Below, one piece after another: positions 1-9,425 of a DNA stretch of 64,000 nucleotides. A program made the position numbers and the translations under genes. The notes below the pieces were generated by a model, which saw only the letters and a list, made by a program, of their open reading frames with translations, ran no database searches and was not told the origin of the DNA. Source of the DNA: Sphingobacterium endophyticum (lineage in GTDB: Bacteria; Bacteroidota; Bacteroidia; Sphingobacteriales; Sphingobacteriaceae); NCBI RefSeq assembly GCF_009733535.1, contig NZ_ML771899.1, positions 372,001-436,000 on the forward strand, read 5' to 3'. Positions within the stretch are counted from its first letter, which is position 1; the number at the start of each line of letters is the position of its first letter.

Positions 1-2869
1 CATCGGCAAATAGATCTCCGAATTCATCGTCTTTCAATTCCTGAACTGCTTCATCGAGGATCTTGTTATACATTTCAAATCCTATTTCAGCGATAAAACC
101 CGACTGTTCAGCACCTAAAAGATTCCCGGAACCACGAATATCCAGGTCACGCATGGCAACATTAAACCCTGATCCTAATTCGGAGAATTCTTCAATTGCT
201 GACAACCTTTTGTAGGCCTCGCTAGTTAGGGTGGAAAGCGGCGGACTCAATAAATAGCAGAATGCTTTTTTATTGGATCTACCGACCCTTCCACGCATTT
301 GGTGTAGGTCGCTCAATCCGAACATATGGGCTTGGTTGATGATGATGGTATTGGCGTTTGGAATGTCCAATCCAGCTTCTATAATCGTTGTGGCAATCAG
401 AACGTCAAACTCATGGTTAATGAATTTCAACATCACATCTTCCAGTTCATCTCCTTCTAATTGTCCATGGGCAATTCCAACTTTAGCACCTGGAACAAGT
501 TTTCTAATCAACATGCCCAACTGTGGAAGGTCGGCAACGCGATTATGAATAAAGAATACCTGACCGCCTCGATCGATTTCAAAACTAACGGCATCCTTAA
601 TTAAAGTCTCATTGAAGACATGCAGTTCTGTTTGAACAGGCTGCCTATTTGGAGGTGGCGTCGAGATAATACTTAAATCTCTTGCACCCATAAGTGAGAA
701 GTGTAAAGTTCTTGGAATCGGGGTTGCTGTCAGCGTAAGGGAATCCACATTTGCGCGCATCACCTTTAGTTTTTCCTTAACGGATACTCCGAATTTCTGC
801 TCTTCATCTATTATCATAAGACCTAAATCCTTGAATTTAACGTCCTTGCTGACAAGGCGGTGTGTTCCAATGATGATGTCGACTTTACCTTCTTCTAATT
901 TCTTTAAAGTATCCTTAATCTGTTTACTACTTTTAAAGCGATTAATATAATCGATGTTTGCTGGGAGTCCTTTCAGTCGTTCAGAGAAAGTACGGAAATG
1001 CTGAAGTGCTAAAATGGTCGTAGGAACCAATACAGCGACCTGTTTGCTGTCCGCAACGGCTTTAAATGCTGCCCGAATAGCGACCTCCGTTTTTCCAAAA
1101 CCCACATCTCCACATACTAAACGATCCATTGGATGTGGAGATTCCATATCTTTCTTCACGTCTGCGGTAGCCTTTTCCTGATCGGGAGTGTCTTCATAGA
1201 TAAAAGAAGCCTCTAACTCTCTCTGCAGATACGTATCTTGACTAAATGCATTCCCTGTTTGAGCTTTCCGTTTAGCATAAAGTAGGATCAAGTCACGCGC
1301 AATGTCCTTGACCTTCTTCTTCGTTGTTCTTTTTAATTTCTCCCAGGCATCAGTTCCTAATTTATTCATTTTGGGAACCGTACCTTCTTTACCTGAATAT
1401 TTCGATATTCGATTTAAGGAGTTGATGTTTACATAAAGCAAGTCGTTGTCGGCATATACCAGCCTAATCATTTCCTGGCTTTTACCATTCACATCCACTT
1501 TTTCTAATCCGGCATATTTTCCTACACCATGATCTATATGGGTTATGTAATCGCCCGGCTTTAGCTCACTTAATTCTTTAAGGGTTATGGCCTGGGAACG
1601 CTCATATCCTTTTCTGCGTTTGTATTTATAATACCTGTCAAAGATTTGGTGATCCGTATAACAAGCGATTTTTAATCTATCGTCTCTGAATCCTTCTCTT
1701 AGGGCTTTATAAATTGGGGTAAATGTTACGGTTGTATCCAGATCCTCTAGGATGGCATAAATTCTTTCAATCTGTTTTGTAGAGTCTGAAAAAATGTAAT
1801 TATGAATAGCATGTTTTTCATTCTCTTTAAAATTGTGGATCAATAAATTAAAATCCTTATTGAAAGAAGGCTGGGGGTGGGTATCAAAGGTGACTACTTC
1901 ATCTGCCTTATAAAAATATTGTTTTCCAAATTCCACTATGGGATATTCGAACAACATAGCATTGAAATTTTTATCATCTGTAAATGTAAACCTAGGGTCT
2001 ACCCAATCTGGATTGTCCTTAATATCCTTTTCTGTTAATGCTTTCCAATATTGAGAAGCTTTTTTATATCCTTCTTTAAGGATGTCCAAGGTAAATTGAA
2101 CATCCTTGATCCAGATAATGGAATCTCTTTCGATATATTCTAGGAGTGAAATATGGTTATTGCTTAAAAACTTGGCTTGAACATTCGGAACGATAGTTAC
2201 AAAGTTGATTTTATTCACCGAAAGCTGTGACTCGATTTCAAATGTTCGGATGCTTTCGATTTCATCGCCAAATAACTCTATTCTATAGGGGAGGTCGTTT
2301 GAAAAAGAAAATATATCCACGATTCCACCTCGAATTGCAAATTGTCCAGGTTCATAGACAAAGTCTACCCTTTCAAAATCATATTCGTACAGGAATTCAT
2401 TGATAAAGTCAATACTGAGTTTTGTTCCAACTTTTATTTCAAGCGTGTTTTTTTCAAGATCTTGTTTATTGATGACCTTTTCAGAAATTGCTTCGGGATA
2501 AGTAACTATTATTTTTGGAAGCTCTGAATTTTTATTGATTGAGCTTAATGTTTCTGCTCTTTGTAGAACATTCGCACTGTCAAGAAGCGTAAATTCAAAA
2601 GCTTTCCTATAGGAAGCTGGGAAAAACAGGATTTGATTATCGAATAAGCTTTCTAAATCGCTCAAGAAGAAAGATGCATCTTCATGAGTTGGAAGGATAA
2701 AGACATTTAATTTCTTTTCAATCTGATAACATGCTGCAGCCAGCATTGCATCTGATGAACCGATCAACCCTTTTAAGTGGATCTTGGGTTTGCCATCTTG
2801 AATAATTTGTGCAATTTTCTTGACTGGTTCTGAAAGGCTGAATTTATCTATTAGTTCTTGAACGTTCAC
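1..2869 (-). CDS. mfd: Transcription-repair coupling factor Mfd (3' end cut off by window)
   Basis: Mfd is a DNA translocase that removes RNA polymerase stalled at lesions and recruits UvrA. The frame is open from GTG at 2869 to the window edge and encodes 956 residues; full-length family members are about 1,100, so the last 150 or so (end of the D7/UvrA-masking region) are missing. The N-terminus is the UvrB-like module, a CarD-like RNA polymerase interaction domain lies near residues 470-530 ([17 protein letters not shown]), Walker A is GDVGFGKT at 587-594, Walker B/DEEQ is at 688-691, and a TRG-like region with QMRGRVGRS follows. No ATG fits; GTG starts the conserved N-terminus [11 protein letters not shown] TAnnTTTG box lies 15 bases upstream. 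Family assignment is secure. Confidence 0.96.
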   Translation of the reverse strand, partial: MNVQELIDKFSLSEPVKKIAQIIQDGKPKIHLKGLIGSSDAMLAAACYQIEKKLNVFILPTHEDASFFLSDLESLFDNQILFFPASYRKAFEFTLLDSANVLQRAETLSSINKNSELPKIIVTYPEAISEKVINKQDLEKNTLEIKVGTKLSIDFINEFLYEYDFERVDFVYEPGQFAIRGGIVDIFSFSNDLPYRIELFGDEIESIRTFEIESQLSVNKINFVTIVPNVQAKFLSNNHISLLEYIERDSIIWIKDVQFTLDILKEGYKKASQYWKALTEKDIKDNPDWVDPRFTFTDDKNFNAMLFEYPIVEFGKQYFYKADEVVTFDTHPQPSFNKDFNLLIHNFKENEKHAIHNYIFSDSTKQIERIYAILEDLDTTVTFTPIYKALREGFRDDRLKIACYTDHQIFDRYYKYKRRKGYERSQAITLKELSELKPGDYITHIDHGVGKYAGLEKVDVNGKSQEMIRLVYADNDLLYVNINSLNRISKYSGKEGTVPKMNKLGTDAWEKLKRTTKKKVKDIARDLILLYAKRKAQTGNAFSQDTYLQRELEASFIYEDTPDQEKATADVKKDMESPHPMDRLVCGDVGFGKTEVAIRAAFKAVADSKQVAVLVPTTILALQHFRTFSERLKGLPANIDYINRFKSSKQIKDTLKKLEEGKVDIIIGTHRLVSKDVKFKDLGLMIIDEEQKFGVSVKEKLKVMRANVDSLTLTATPIPRTLHFSLMGARDLSIISTPPPNRQPVQTELHVFNETLIKDAVSFEIDRGGQVFFIHNRVADLPQLGMLIRKLVPGAKVGIAHGQLEGDELEDVMLKFINHEFDVLIATTIIEAGLDIPNANTIIINQAHMFGLSDLHQMRGRVGRSNKKAFCYLLSPPLSTLTSEAYKRLSAIEEFSELGSGFNVAMRDLDIRGSGNLLGAEQSGFIAEIGFEMYNKILDEAVQELKDDEFGDLFAD

Positions 2870-2884
2870 GCGGTATTATTTTTG

Positions 2885-2892
2885 CAAATTTA
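2885..2892 (-). promoter_or_regulatory. Bacteroidota -7 box (TAAATTTG) for mfd
   Basis: Read on the minus strand the bases are TAAATTTG, an exact match to the Bacteroidota TAnnTTTG element, 15 bases before the GTG start of mfd. I see no clear TTG at the -33 position. Confidence 0.5.
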
Positions 2893-2927
2893 CGAAAATT
2901 TAAGCGGGGATTATGAATGCTATCTTG

Positions 2928-3482
2928 CTATAACTCATTATCTAGTTTATGCTCACCTGCGAATTCAAGTACATATTCCATTTGATCTTTTAGGTCAAAT
3001 TGAAGATCTTCATGTAAGTTGTCGTAAATTTTAACGACGTTTTTTATTCTTCCGCTCACATATTTATGTAACTTGAATGCCGGCGAGAGTGCTGATGGGC
3101 CAAAAAGAGACGAGTATCTATCAAAAGCCTCCTGTAATATTAATAACCTACATTCTGTAACCGAAAACTTATCTTTCGTTATTTTTTCATGTTCATTTAC
3201 CAACCCACTTGCCTGCCTTAAGGTGCTGCTCAAATTTTTGTAGTTTGAATATACCGGTATGTTTTTAACCTTATTAGGGTTAGTCTCAAAGAGCGATTCC
3301 AAACGACTTTTTAAGTCAATTATCCGATCTTCAAGGTCTGTCTCATCTTCTAGAAGTTCATAGTGTAATTGCTTTAAAAGCATTTTATCCTTATTAATCA
3401 GTCTGACTAATAATTTATCTTTTTCTTTTGTTGGTAGATTGAGAACTGCCTCTTTTAACTCCTGATCCTTGTGTAATGACAT
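2928..3482 (-). CDS. Conserved hypothetical protein, helical
   Basis: A 184-residue protein that I do not recognise by function. It has no signal peptide or membrane segment, so it is probably cytoplasmic. The first 65 residues are rich in Lys, Glu and Leu and look alpha-helical, possibly coiled coil (KEKDKLLVRLINKDK, then EDETDLEDRIIDLKSRLESLF). It lies upstream of mfd in the same direction, with 58 bases between, but mfd has its own -7 box. A CAAAATTA (minus strand TAATTTTG) box lies 22 bases upstream of the ATG, which supports this start. Confidence 0.75.
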   Translation of the reverse strand: MSLHKDQELKEAVLNLPTKEKDKLLVRLINKDKMLLKQLHYELLEDETDLEDRIIDLKSRLESLFETNPNKVKNIPVYSNYKNLSSTLRQASGLVNEHEKITKDKFSVTECRLLILQEAFDRYSSLFGPSALSPAFKLHKYVSGRIKNVVKIYDNLHEDLQFDLKDQMEYVLEFAGEHKLDNEL

Positions 3483-3504
3483 GAAATAAAGATAAGTATA
3501 GATT

Positions 3505-3512
3505 CAAAATTA
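3505..3512 (-). promoter_or_regulatory. -7 box (TAATTTTG) for the 2928-3482 gene
   Basis: On the minus strand the sequence is TAATTTTG, matching TAnnTTTG, 22 bases before the ATG at 3482. It lies where a divergent GTG-initiated gene at 3519 would leave no room for promoters, which argues that the neighbouring AraC gene starts further downstream. Confidence 0.45.
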
Positions 3513-3613
3513 TACAATGTGAGAAAGATTGTGGATTTGAATGGTATTAATTCTATTAAAAATGCAGAATTTTGGTTTACAAAAGTAAATAATACCATTG
3601 ATAGTTGGTTTTA

Positions 3614-3647
3614 TACCACTTCTAGTGGTAGTTATTGTCTACCTTTG
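3614..3647 (+). promoter_or_regulatory. Candidate promoter and operator of the AraC regulator
   Basis: A dyad TACCACT-TCT-AGTGGTA (3614-3630, perfect 7-base arms) is followed by TACCTTTG (3640-3647), an exact TAnnTTTG box, and then the ATG at 3654. The dyad would be placed to overlap the -33 region, as expected for an autoregulatory site. No good TTG -33 element is seen, so the promoter may depend on an activator. This is inference from sequence only. Confidence 0.4.
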
Positions 3648-3653
3648 TGTTGT

Positions 3654-4514
3654 ATGGGCAAGATACCTGTTTTAGAGCAATGTACGGTTTCCTATAAGGA
3701 GGATAAGCATTTTTTGGCAGATCGCTTGGATGTGTATTTGGGCAAGAATAATAACCTTGTTTTCCCACATCGTCATAACTTCTACCAAATGGTATTATTC
3801 CTTTCAGGAGAAGGGATGCATGAGATAGATTTCAGGCGATATGCCATTCAGAGAGGGCAGGTATATTTTATGGGACCCGGCCAGGTACATTCCTGGATGT
3901 TTGAAGGCAAGATGACAGGGTATATTGTCAATTTTGATATCGATTATTTCAAGTCGCTTTTGATTCAGCCGGATTATATCGAGAATCTAAATTTATTCTC
4001 TTCCTTAAATGAGGGGGTATTTGTCTTGGAAGAACATCAATTAGCTGGGTTTTCTTTCTTATTTGATCAATTGAATGAGTTGAATACAAAGCCGGTTAAT
4101 ATTGATCTAAAGCGTTCTTTATTGCTTTATCTGCTATTAAAATTGGATCAAGCTTATGTTCCTAATTTTCCAACGAAGACGGTGGATTACCATCTAGTTC
4201 TAATTAAGAATTTTATATCCTTGGTTGATCTTAATTTTAAGGAACTGCATCTGCCGAAGGATTATGCGGAATTATTATTTGTAACACCAAATCATTTAAA
4301 TTCTGTTTGCAAGGAATATTTAGGAGCACAAGCGGGTGAAGTAATTAGGAATAGGATTATGTTGGAGGCGAAGAGATTGTTGATTTTGCCGGATTGGACA
4401 ATTTCGCAGGTTTCCTATTACCTGAACTTCAACGACAATTCCTATTTTACCAAGTTTTTTAAAAAAGTAGAAGGTAAAACCCCTGAAGAATTCAGAAAAT
4501 CACAATGGAAGTAA
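3654..4514 (+). CDS. AraC family transcriptional regulator (cupin plus AraC HTH)
   Basis: Predicted DNA-binding regulator of 286 residues. The N-terminal half is an AraC-type cupin with the typical HRHNFYQMVLFLSGEG and GQVYFMGPGQVHSW segments (a small-molecule-binding beta barrel in this family). The C-terminal 100 residues form the double HTH, ending with the hallmark second helix NFNDNSYFTKFFKKVEGKTPEEFR. An upstream in-frame GTG at 3519 would add 45 residues that do not resemble the family. I prefer the ATG at 3654 because a TAnnTTTG box ends 6 bases before it and a divergent promoter needs the space upstream. The stop overlaps the start of the next gene, so the two are probably co-transcribed. 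The ligand is unknown. Confidence 0.88.
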   Translation: MGKIPVLEQCTVSYKEDKHFLADRLDVYLGKNNNLVFPHRHNFYQMVLFLSGEGMHEIDFRRYAIQRGQVYFMGPGQVHSWMFEGKMTGYIVNFDIDYFKSLLIQPDYIENLNLFSSLNEGVFVLEEHQLAGFSFLFDQLNELNTKPVNIDLKRSLLLYLLLKLDQAYVPNFPTKTVDYHLVLIKNFISLVDLNFKELHLPKDYAELLFVTPNHLNSVCKEYLGAQAGEVIRNRIMLEAKRLLILPDWTISQVSYYLNFNDNSYFTKFFKKVEGKTPEEFRKSQWK

Positions 4515-4942
4515 ATATTAATATGGATACACAATATACTATCCCATCCGGATTAAAAAGTGCTATTGATGGGAAATGCCCAAGATGTAGAACTGGGAAT
4601 ATGTTTGCAGCACCACTTTTAAGTTTTAAGTCTCAAAAGATGTTGGAGAGGTGTCCGGCCTGCGATTTAAAATTTGAAAAGGAACCTGGTTATTTTTATG
4701 TAGCGATGTATGTGAGTTATGCTATGAGTGTTGCTGAATTGGTTACAGCATGCGTGGGAACCTATCTTCTATCGGGAAATCTTGAAAGCCCCTGGCTATA
4801 TGTTATTGTTGCTTTGGCGACCACTATTCTGTTGGCTCCTTTCAATAATAGATATTCTAGGATTATTCTACTTTACCTGATGACACCATCTTTCAAGTTT
4901 AATCCAAAGATCTTTCAAAGGGCAAAGGAGGAGGGTAAATAA
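4505..4942 (+). CDS. DUF983 family membrane protein
   Basis: A 145-residue DUF983 protein of unknown function. The N-terminal part carries two Cys pairs (GKCPRCRTGNMF and ERCPACDLKFEKEPGYFYVAMY) that look like a zinc ribbon, and the C-terminal half has two hydrophobic helices (about 70-90 and 98-115), so it should sit in the inner membrane. The first ATG overlaps the last codons of the AraC gene; a second ATG at 4523 is an equally good start. The overlap suggests translational coupling with the regulator. It ends before a bidirectional terminator shared with galE. Confidence 0.85.
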   Translation: MEVNINMDTQYTIPSGLKSAIDGKCPRCRTGNMFAAPLLSFKSQKMLERCPACDLKFEKEPGYFYVAMYVSYAMSVAELVTACVGTYLLSGNLESPWLYVIVALATTILLAPFNNRYSRIILLYLMTPSFKFNPKIFQRAKEEGK

Positions 4943-4977
4943 CTTCAGAAGATATAAATGCCTTAGATAAAAATGAA

Positions 4978-5008
4978 AAAGCGTCCGATTCTTAAAATTA
5001 GACGCTTT
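4978..5008. terminator. Bidirectional terminator between DUF983 gene and galE
   Basis: Arms AAAGCGTC and GACGCTTT flank a 15-base loop; there are A-runs on the left and T-runs on the right, so the hairpin can work in both directions for the two convergent genes. Confidence 0.7.
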
Positions 5009-5034
5009 CTTTATAAATCTATACTTTTATCTAA

Positions 5035-6063
5035 TTATCCTATTGGATTATCTTTTAAATATTTTTCCCAAGCCCAAGCGGAAGACATCATTTCATCGAT
5101 GCCTAATTCAGCTTTCCATCCTAGTTCTTTGGTAGATTTTGTCACATCTCCCCAAACCTTTATAATATCACCTTCGCGGCGAGGGCCTATTTCAAAGTTC
5201 AGCTTTTGGCCTGAAGCATTTTCAAATGCTTTGATGGCTTCCAATACGGAGTATCCATTTCCAGTTCCAATATTGAAAACATCATAATTACCGTTAGGAT
5301 TGCCTTTTTCCAGCAGCTTAATTGCTGCAACGTGTGCTTTCGCTAAATCAACGACATGGATATAATCACGAACTGCAGAACCGTCTGGAGTTTCATAGTC
5401 ATCACCAAATACGGTTAATTTCTCACGTTTGCCGATTGCGGTTTGGGTGATGAATGGTAGCAGGTTTTGTGGCACTCCGAGAGGTAATTCTCCAATTAAC
5501 GCTGATTCATGTGCTCCTACCGGGTTGAAATAACGCAATGCGATAAACTGATAGTTTTTATTTGCATTCGCAGTTTCTTCTAAGATCTCCTCAGCTATTT
5601 GTTTGGTGTTTCCATAAGGAGAAGTTGCCTTTTTCACCGGTGCAGATTCTGTAACAGGCAAGGTATCTGGTTCTCCATATACAGTACAGCTAGATGAGAA
5701 TACAAAATTAATAGGTTTCTCACGGTAAGCCTCTAGCAAGTTAATTAAAGAGAAGAAGTTATTATGGTAATATTTAAGGGGGTTTTGAACCGATTCTCCT
5801 ACAGCTTTTGAAGCTGCAAAATGTATAATACCTGAGATATCTGGATTTGCCGCTACAAATTCATTTACTTTTGCTGCATCACAAAGGTCAAATTGATGAA
5901 ACTCAGGCTTTTCACCAATGATTTTCTCGATTTGATCTAAAATCTTAATACTAGAATTTGAAAGGTTATCTACCAATACTGGTGTATATCCAGCATTGAA
6001 AAGCTCTACAACCGTATGTGATCCTATAAATCCGGTTCCTCCGGTAACTAAAATTTTGCTCAT
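5035..6063 (-). CDS. galE: UDP-glucose 4-epimerase
   Basis: Short-chain dehydrogenase-type epimerase that interconverts UDP-glucose and UDP-galactose using bound NAD, for galactose use and for envelope sugars. At 342 residues it has the normal family length. The NAD-binding motif TGGTGFIGS is at residues 7-15, the catalytic Ser lies in SSSCTVYG (123-130) and the YxxxK pair is Y150 and K154. ALRYFNPVGAH and the C-terminal GPRREGDI are typical of GalE. It lies 11 bases downstream of the UDP-glucuronate decarboxylase-like gene and is probably in its operon. Confidence 0.95.
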   Translation of the reverse strand: MSKILVTGGTGFIGSHTVVELFNAGYTPVLVDNLSNSSIKILDQIEKIIGEKPEFHQFDLCDAAKVNEFVAANPDISGIIHFAASKAVGESVQNPLKYYHNNFFSLINLLEAYREKPINFVFSSSCTVYGEPDTLPVTESAPVKKATSPYGNTKQIAEEILEETANANKNYQFIALRYFNPVGAHESALIGELPLGVPQNLLPFITQTAIGKREKLTVFGDDYETPDGSAVRDYIHVVDLAKAHVAAIKLLEKGNPNGNYDVFNIGTGNGYSVLEAIKAFENASGQKLNFEIGPRREGDIIKVWGDVTKSTKELGWKAELGIDEMMSSAWAWEKYLKDNPIG

Positions 6064-6074
6064 TTTATTCTATT

Positions 6075-7040
6075 TTATATAGTTGGATGTTCTTTAAATA
6101 ATGAATTATAATATGCTATTGTTTTTTCAAGCCCTTCTTTTCTTGATACTTTTGGTTCCCAATGAAGAATCTCTCTAGCCCTTTGAATGTCTGGTCGCCT
6201 TTGTTTAGGATCGTCGATCGGTAATGGCTCATAAATGATTTGAGACTTACTATTTGTCAATTCGATGATCTCTTTTGCCATATCAATCAGGGTCATTTCC
6301 TCGGGGTTACCGATATTGACAGGTAAATGGTAGTCGCTAAAAAGCAGTTTGCAGATTCCTTCTATTTGATCGGAGACATAGATAAATGATCGAGTTTGTT
6401 TTCCATCACCGAATACCGTGACGTCTTTATTTTGGAGAGCCTGGGAAATAAAAGTCGGCAATGCTCTTCCATCGTGCAGCCTCATTCTTGGGCCGAAAGT
6501 ATTAAAGATCCTTGCAATTCGTGTTTCTAAACCATGAAAGTTGTGGTAAGCCATGGTCATGGCTTCTTGAAAACGTTTTGCTTCGTCATAAACTCCGCGA
6601 GGTCCTACTGGATTAACATTTCCCCAATATTCCTCATTTTGCGGTGAAACCAAAGGATCACCATATACCTCGGAGGTTGATGCCACCAATATTCTTGCCT
6701 GTTTGCTTTTTGCCAATCCTAAAAGGTTATGAGTACCTAGCGATCCTACTTTTAAGGTTTGAATAGGGATTTTAAGGTAATCAATGGGACTAGCTGGGGA
6801 GGCGAAATGAAGGATATAATGTAATTCTCCCGGAATATGGACGAATTTAGAAACATCGTGGTTGTAGAATTCGAAATTAGAAAGCTTGAATAGATGTTCG
6901 ATATTTTGAATGTCGCCTGTCACCAGGTTATCCATTCCAATCACATGAAAACCTTCTGAAATGAAGCGGTCACAGAGGTGAGATCCCAAAAATCCTGCTG
7001 CTCCAGTTATAAGTATTCGTTTGCGCTTGTTTTCTTGCAC
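6075..7040 (-). CDS. UDP-glucuronate decarboxylase-like NAD-dependent epimerase/dehydratase
   Basis: An extended SDR protein of 321 residues. Features are the NAD motif [10 protein letters not shown] (12-21), catalytic STSEVYG (121-127) and Y151xxxK155 (YDEAKR), plus [11 protein letters not shown] and [10 protein letters not shown], which are characteristic of UDP-xylose synthase (UXS). The family converts UDP-glucuronate to UDP-xylose for envelope glycans. The start is GTG at 7040; no suitable ATG exists. It is first in a probable operon with galE, and is divergent from waaA with only 56 bases between. Substrate specificity is inferred from motif resemblance. Confidence 0.88.
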   Translation of the reverse strand: MQENKRKRILITGAAGFLGSHLCDRFISEGFHVIGMDNLVTGDIQNIEHLFKLSNFEFYNHDVSKFVHIPGELHYILHFASPASPIDYLKIPIQTLKVGSLGTHNLLGLAKSKQARILVASTSEVYGDPLVSPQNEEYWGNVNPVGPRGVYDEAKRFQEAMTMAYHNFHGLETRIARIFNTFGPRMRLHDGRALPTFISQALQNKDVTVFGDGKQTRSFIYVSDQIEGICKLLFSDYHLPVNIGNPEEMTLIDMAKEIIELTNSKSQIIYEPLPIDDPKQRRPDIQRAREILHWEPKVSRKEGLEKTIAYYNSLFKEHPTI

Positions 7041-7065
7041 AATAGTGAATTTAAAAAGGTTTAAA

Positions 7066-7073
7066 TATCTTTG
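7066..7073 (+). promoter_or_regulatory. -7 box (TATCTTTG) for waaA
   Basis: Exact TAnnTTTG match, 23 bases before the waaA ATG. A TTG at 7035-7037 is rather far (28 bases) for a -33 element. Confidence 0.45.
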
Positions 7074-7096
7074 ACGAAGATAAGTAATATTTTAAC

Positions 7097-8344
7097 ATGA
7101 TGCGTTTTCTTTACGATTTAGGAATTTCTATTTATAGCTTACTGATCAAGATTCTGGCCCCTTTTAATGCGAAGGCCAGACTATTGGTCAATGGTCGTAA
7201 AGACATATTGAAACATATTGAGCAAACGGTTGAACAGGGGCAAAAATACATCTGGTTTCATTTTGCTTCCTTGGGAGAATTCGAGCAGGGGAGGTCAGTT
7301 ATGGAACAGATAAAACAGCGTTTTCCTCAAGAAAAAATTATTGTAACATTTTTTTCTCCATCAGGTTATGAGATAAGAAAAAATACGCCTTTAGCTGATT
7401 ATGTCTTTTATCTGCCGGCAGATACTGCAAAGAATGCTCGAAAATTCTTAGATATCATTGATCCTAAATTTGCCGTTTTTACAAAGTATGAATATTGGTA
7501 TCATTATTTTAATGAGCTAAATAAGCGAAAGATTAGGTTACTTATGATTTCGGCAATCTTTAGGGAGGATCAGGTCTTTTTTAAACAATATGGTGGTTTT
7601 TTTAGGTCAATTTTAAAGAAGGTCTCTTATTACTTCACTCAGAATACGGATAGTGTCAATATGTTGAAGTGGATTGGGATTTCGAATGCAGGATTAGCGG
7701 GAGATACCCGTTTTGATAGGGTAGTGGAGCTTCCAAAACAACATCAAGAGATTTCTGAAGCAGCTAGGTTTTCACTAAATCACGAAACAATAGTGGCGGG
7801 AAGTACTTGGCCGGCAGATGAGGAACTACTTAAGGCTCTCTTAGAAAAAAACAAGAGTTTGAAAGCTATTATTGCTCCCCATGAGATACATGAAGAACAT
7901 ATTGATTCCATTAAAAAGTTATTTCCTACTGCATTATTGTTCTCAAAATTCAGCAGCTATACCGATCAGCAAATAGCATCTTCACAGGTTTTAGTTATTG
8001 ACAATATCGGTATGCTTTCCTCACTGTATCATTATGGTAGAATGGCCTATATTGGCGGAGGTTTTGGCGCGGGAATTCATAATACTTTAGAAGCAGCAAC
8101 CTACGGGATGCCGGTTATCTTTGGCCCTAAATATGAAAAATTCCAAGAGGCTATTGACCTTTTGGAATTAGGTGCAGGATTTTCTGTTTCCTCCGAAAAA
8201 GACTTAAATGAAGTTTATATTGCCTTACAAAATAGCGAGAAGCTTTTAAAGGCTAGCACCGCTGCAAAAAATTATGTTCAGCAACGTTCTGGCGCGACAC
8301 AGATCATCATGAAATATCTGCAAACCGAACGCTTGTTAGATTAA
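7097..8344 (+). CDS. waaA: 3-deoxy-D-manno-octulosonic acid (Kdo) transferase
   Basis: Inner-membrane glycosyltransferase (GT30) that adds Kdo from CMP-Kdo to lipid A precursors. It has 415 residues, near the family norm. An N-terminal hydrophobic anchor (about 3-22) is followed by FHFASLGEFEQGRSV, containing the conserved catalytic Glu at about residue 61, then FTKYEYW and the donor-binding C-terminal region GGGFGAGIHNTLEAATYGMPVIFGP. The gene is monocistronic as far as I can see; its stop is only 7 bases from the stop of the convergent ThuA gene. Confidence 0.94.
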   Translation: MMRFLYDLGISIYSLLIKILAPFNAKARLLVNGRKDILKHIEQTVEQGQKYIWFHFASLGEFEQGRSVMEQIKQRFPQEKIIVTFFSPSGYEIRKNTPLADYVFYLPADTAKNARKFLDIIDPKFAVFTKYEYWYHYFNELNKRKIRLLMISAIFREDQVFFKQYGGFFRSILKKVSYYFTQNTDSVNMLKWIGISNAGLAGDTRFDRVVELPKQHQEISEAARFSLNHETIVAGSTWPADEELLKALLEKNKSLKAIIAPHEIHEEHIDSIKKLFPTALLFSKFSSYTDQQIASSQVLVIDNIGMLSSLYHYGRMAYIGGGFGAGIHNTLEAATYGMPVIFGPKYEKFQEAIDLLELGAGFSVSSEKDLNEVYIALQNSEKLLKASTAAKNYVQQRSGATQIIMKYLQTERLLD

Positions 8345-8351
8345 GTTTTTT

Positions 8352-9401
8352 CTATTTATAGTCTTTAGGATATTTTCCTTTAATATGTGTGCCGAAACCA
8401 AACATAATAGGTTTATAATTTCCAACTGGGTCTACATTTAAATCTGCTTTAATGTCATTTTCTAAGCCTACTGCCCAATAAGCGGCATTTACAATTAATC
8501 GGCGAAGGTTCTGATCTAATAAATCAATTGAAGCTCCCATAGTTGTTGTAAATGCTTTTCCTTTTTTGCCACCTGGCAACTGATAGTCTTTAGTCCATGC
8601 AATCGGCATAATGGTTTTCTTTTTATTCACAGGACTGTCAGCAGTCATTCCTAAGGTAGGCTGTCCAAAGACAAGGATATGGGCATTGCGAAGATTGTTG
8701 TTAATTCCATAAACATCGGAGGGTACCCAAATATCACCAACACCTAATAGGATTGGGTTTTTGGCATTTACTTCAAGGCCGTTGATCAATCCTAAAGCAC
8801 CTTCTTTTCCATGATCTCCATGGTGATTGATCCATGTTTCACCCAAAACTAATCCGCCAAATCCACCTTTCCATTCTCCTTCAGCGCTTCCATATCCATA
8901 GTGTTTATATGGACTTTTAGATTCCTTTGAAAAATTAAAGGCATGGGTTGCGGTTCTTAGTCCTATTACTGGTTTACCAGCTTTTAAGTAGTTGTCAACG
9001 AATTTCATCTGTGCATCAGGTAATTCGCGGAACCTAGTTGCAATAATCATTAAATCTGCATTTTCCAGGTTCTCTATTCCGGGAATGTTTTTTTGAAATT
9101 CAGGATCGATTTGATTATTGCTTGGATTTATTGAAAACAATACGACAGTTTCAAACCCATGCTTTTGAGTTAATATTTTCGCCAGCATGGGTAAGCTTTC
9201 CTCGGAACGGTATTCTTCATCGCCAGAAATAAGGACTATTTTCTTTCCTTTATCCTGTCCTTTTTCAGGTGTATAGTGTAACCAATTATTTTGTTGTGCA
9301 AAACAATTTTGTAAACTAAAGCTAAGTGCCAAGAACAGAATTAAAATTAATCTACTTGAACTGTTCTTAAAGGTTTTACCGGTTCTGAGGTTGTGTGTCA
9401 T
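8352..9401 (-). CDS. ThuA domain-containing secreted protein
   Basis: A 349-residue exported protein with an N-terminal signal segment (about residues 16-35, ending in FAQ). The rest is a ThuA-like domain of the class I glutamine amidotransferase-like fold: KIVLISGDEEYRSEESLPMLA, DLMIIATRFRELPDAQMKFVDNYLKAGKPVIGLRTATHAF, and WINHHGDHG. ThuA proteins are linked to catabolism of 3-keto sugars and trehalose in other bacteria, but the reaction here is not shown. It is the last gene of a four-gene operon, 24 bases after the MFS transporter, which fits a role in the same sugar pathway. Confidence 0.85.
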   Translation of the reverse strand: MTHNLRTGKTFKNSSSRLILILFLALSFSLQNCFAQQNNWLHYTPEKGQDKGKKIVLISGDEEYRSEESLPMLAKILTQKHGFETVVLFSINPSNNQIDPEFQKNIPGIENLENADLMIIATRFRELPDAQMKFVDNYLKAGKPVIGLRTATHAFNFSKESKSPYKHYGYGSAEGEWKGGFGGLVLGETWINHHGDHGKEGALGLINGLEVNAKNPILLGVGDIWVPSDVYGINNNLRNAHILVFGQPTLGMTADSPVNKKKTIMPIAWTKDYQLPGGKKGKAFTTTMGASIDLLDQNLRRLIVNAAYWAVGLENDIKADLNVDPVGNYKPIMFGFGTHIKGKYPKDYK

Positions 9402-9425
9402 TATAAATCTTAAAAATATGGTTGA

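Noticed and set aside
3519-3653. GTG start giving a 45-residue N-terminal extension of the AraC protein
   Set aside because: A promoter box and a dyad occur inside it, and the residues do not look like an AraC-type cupin.
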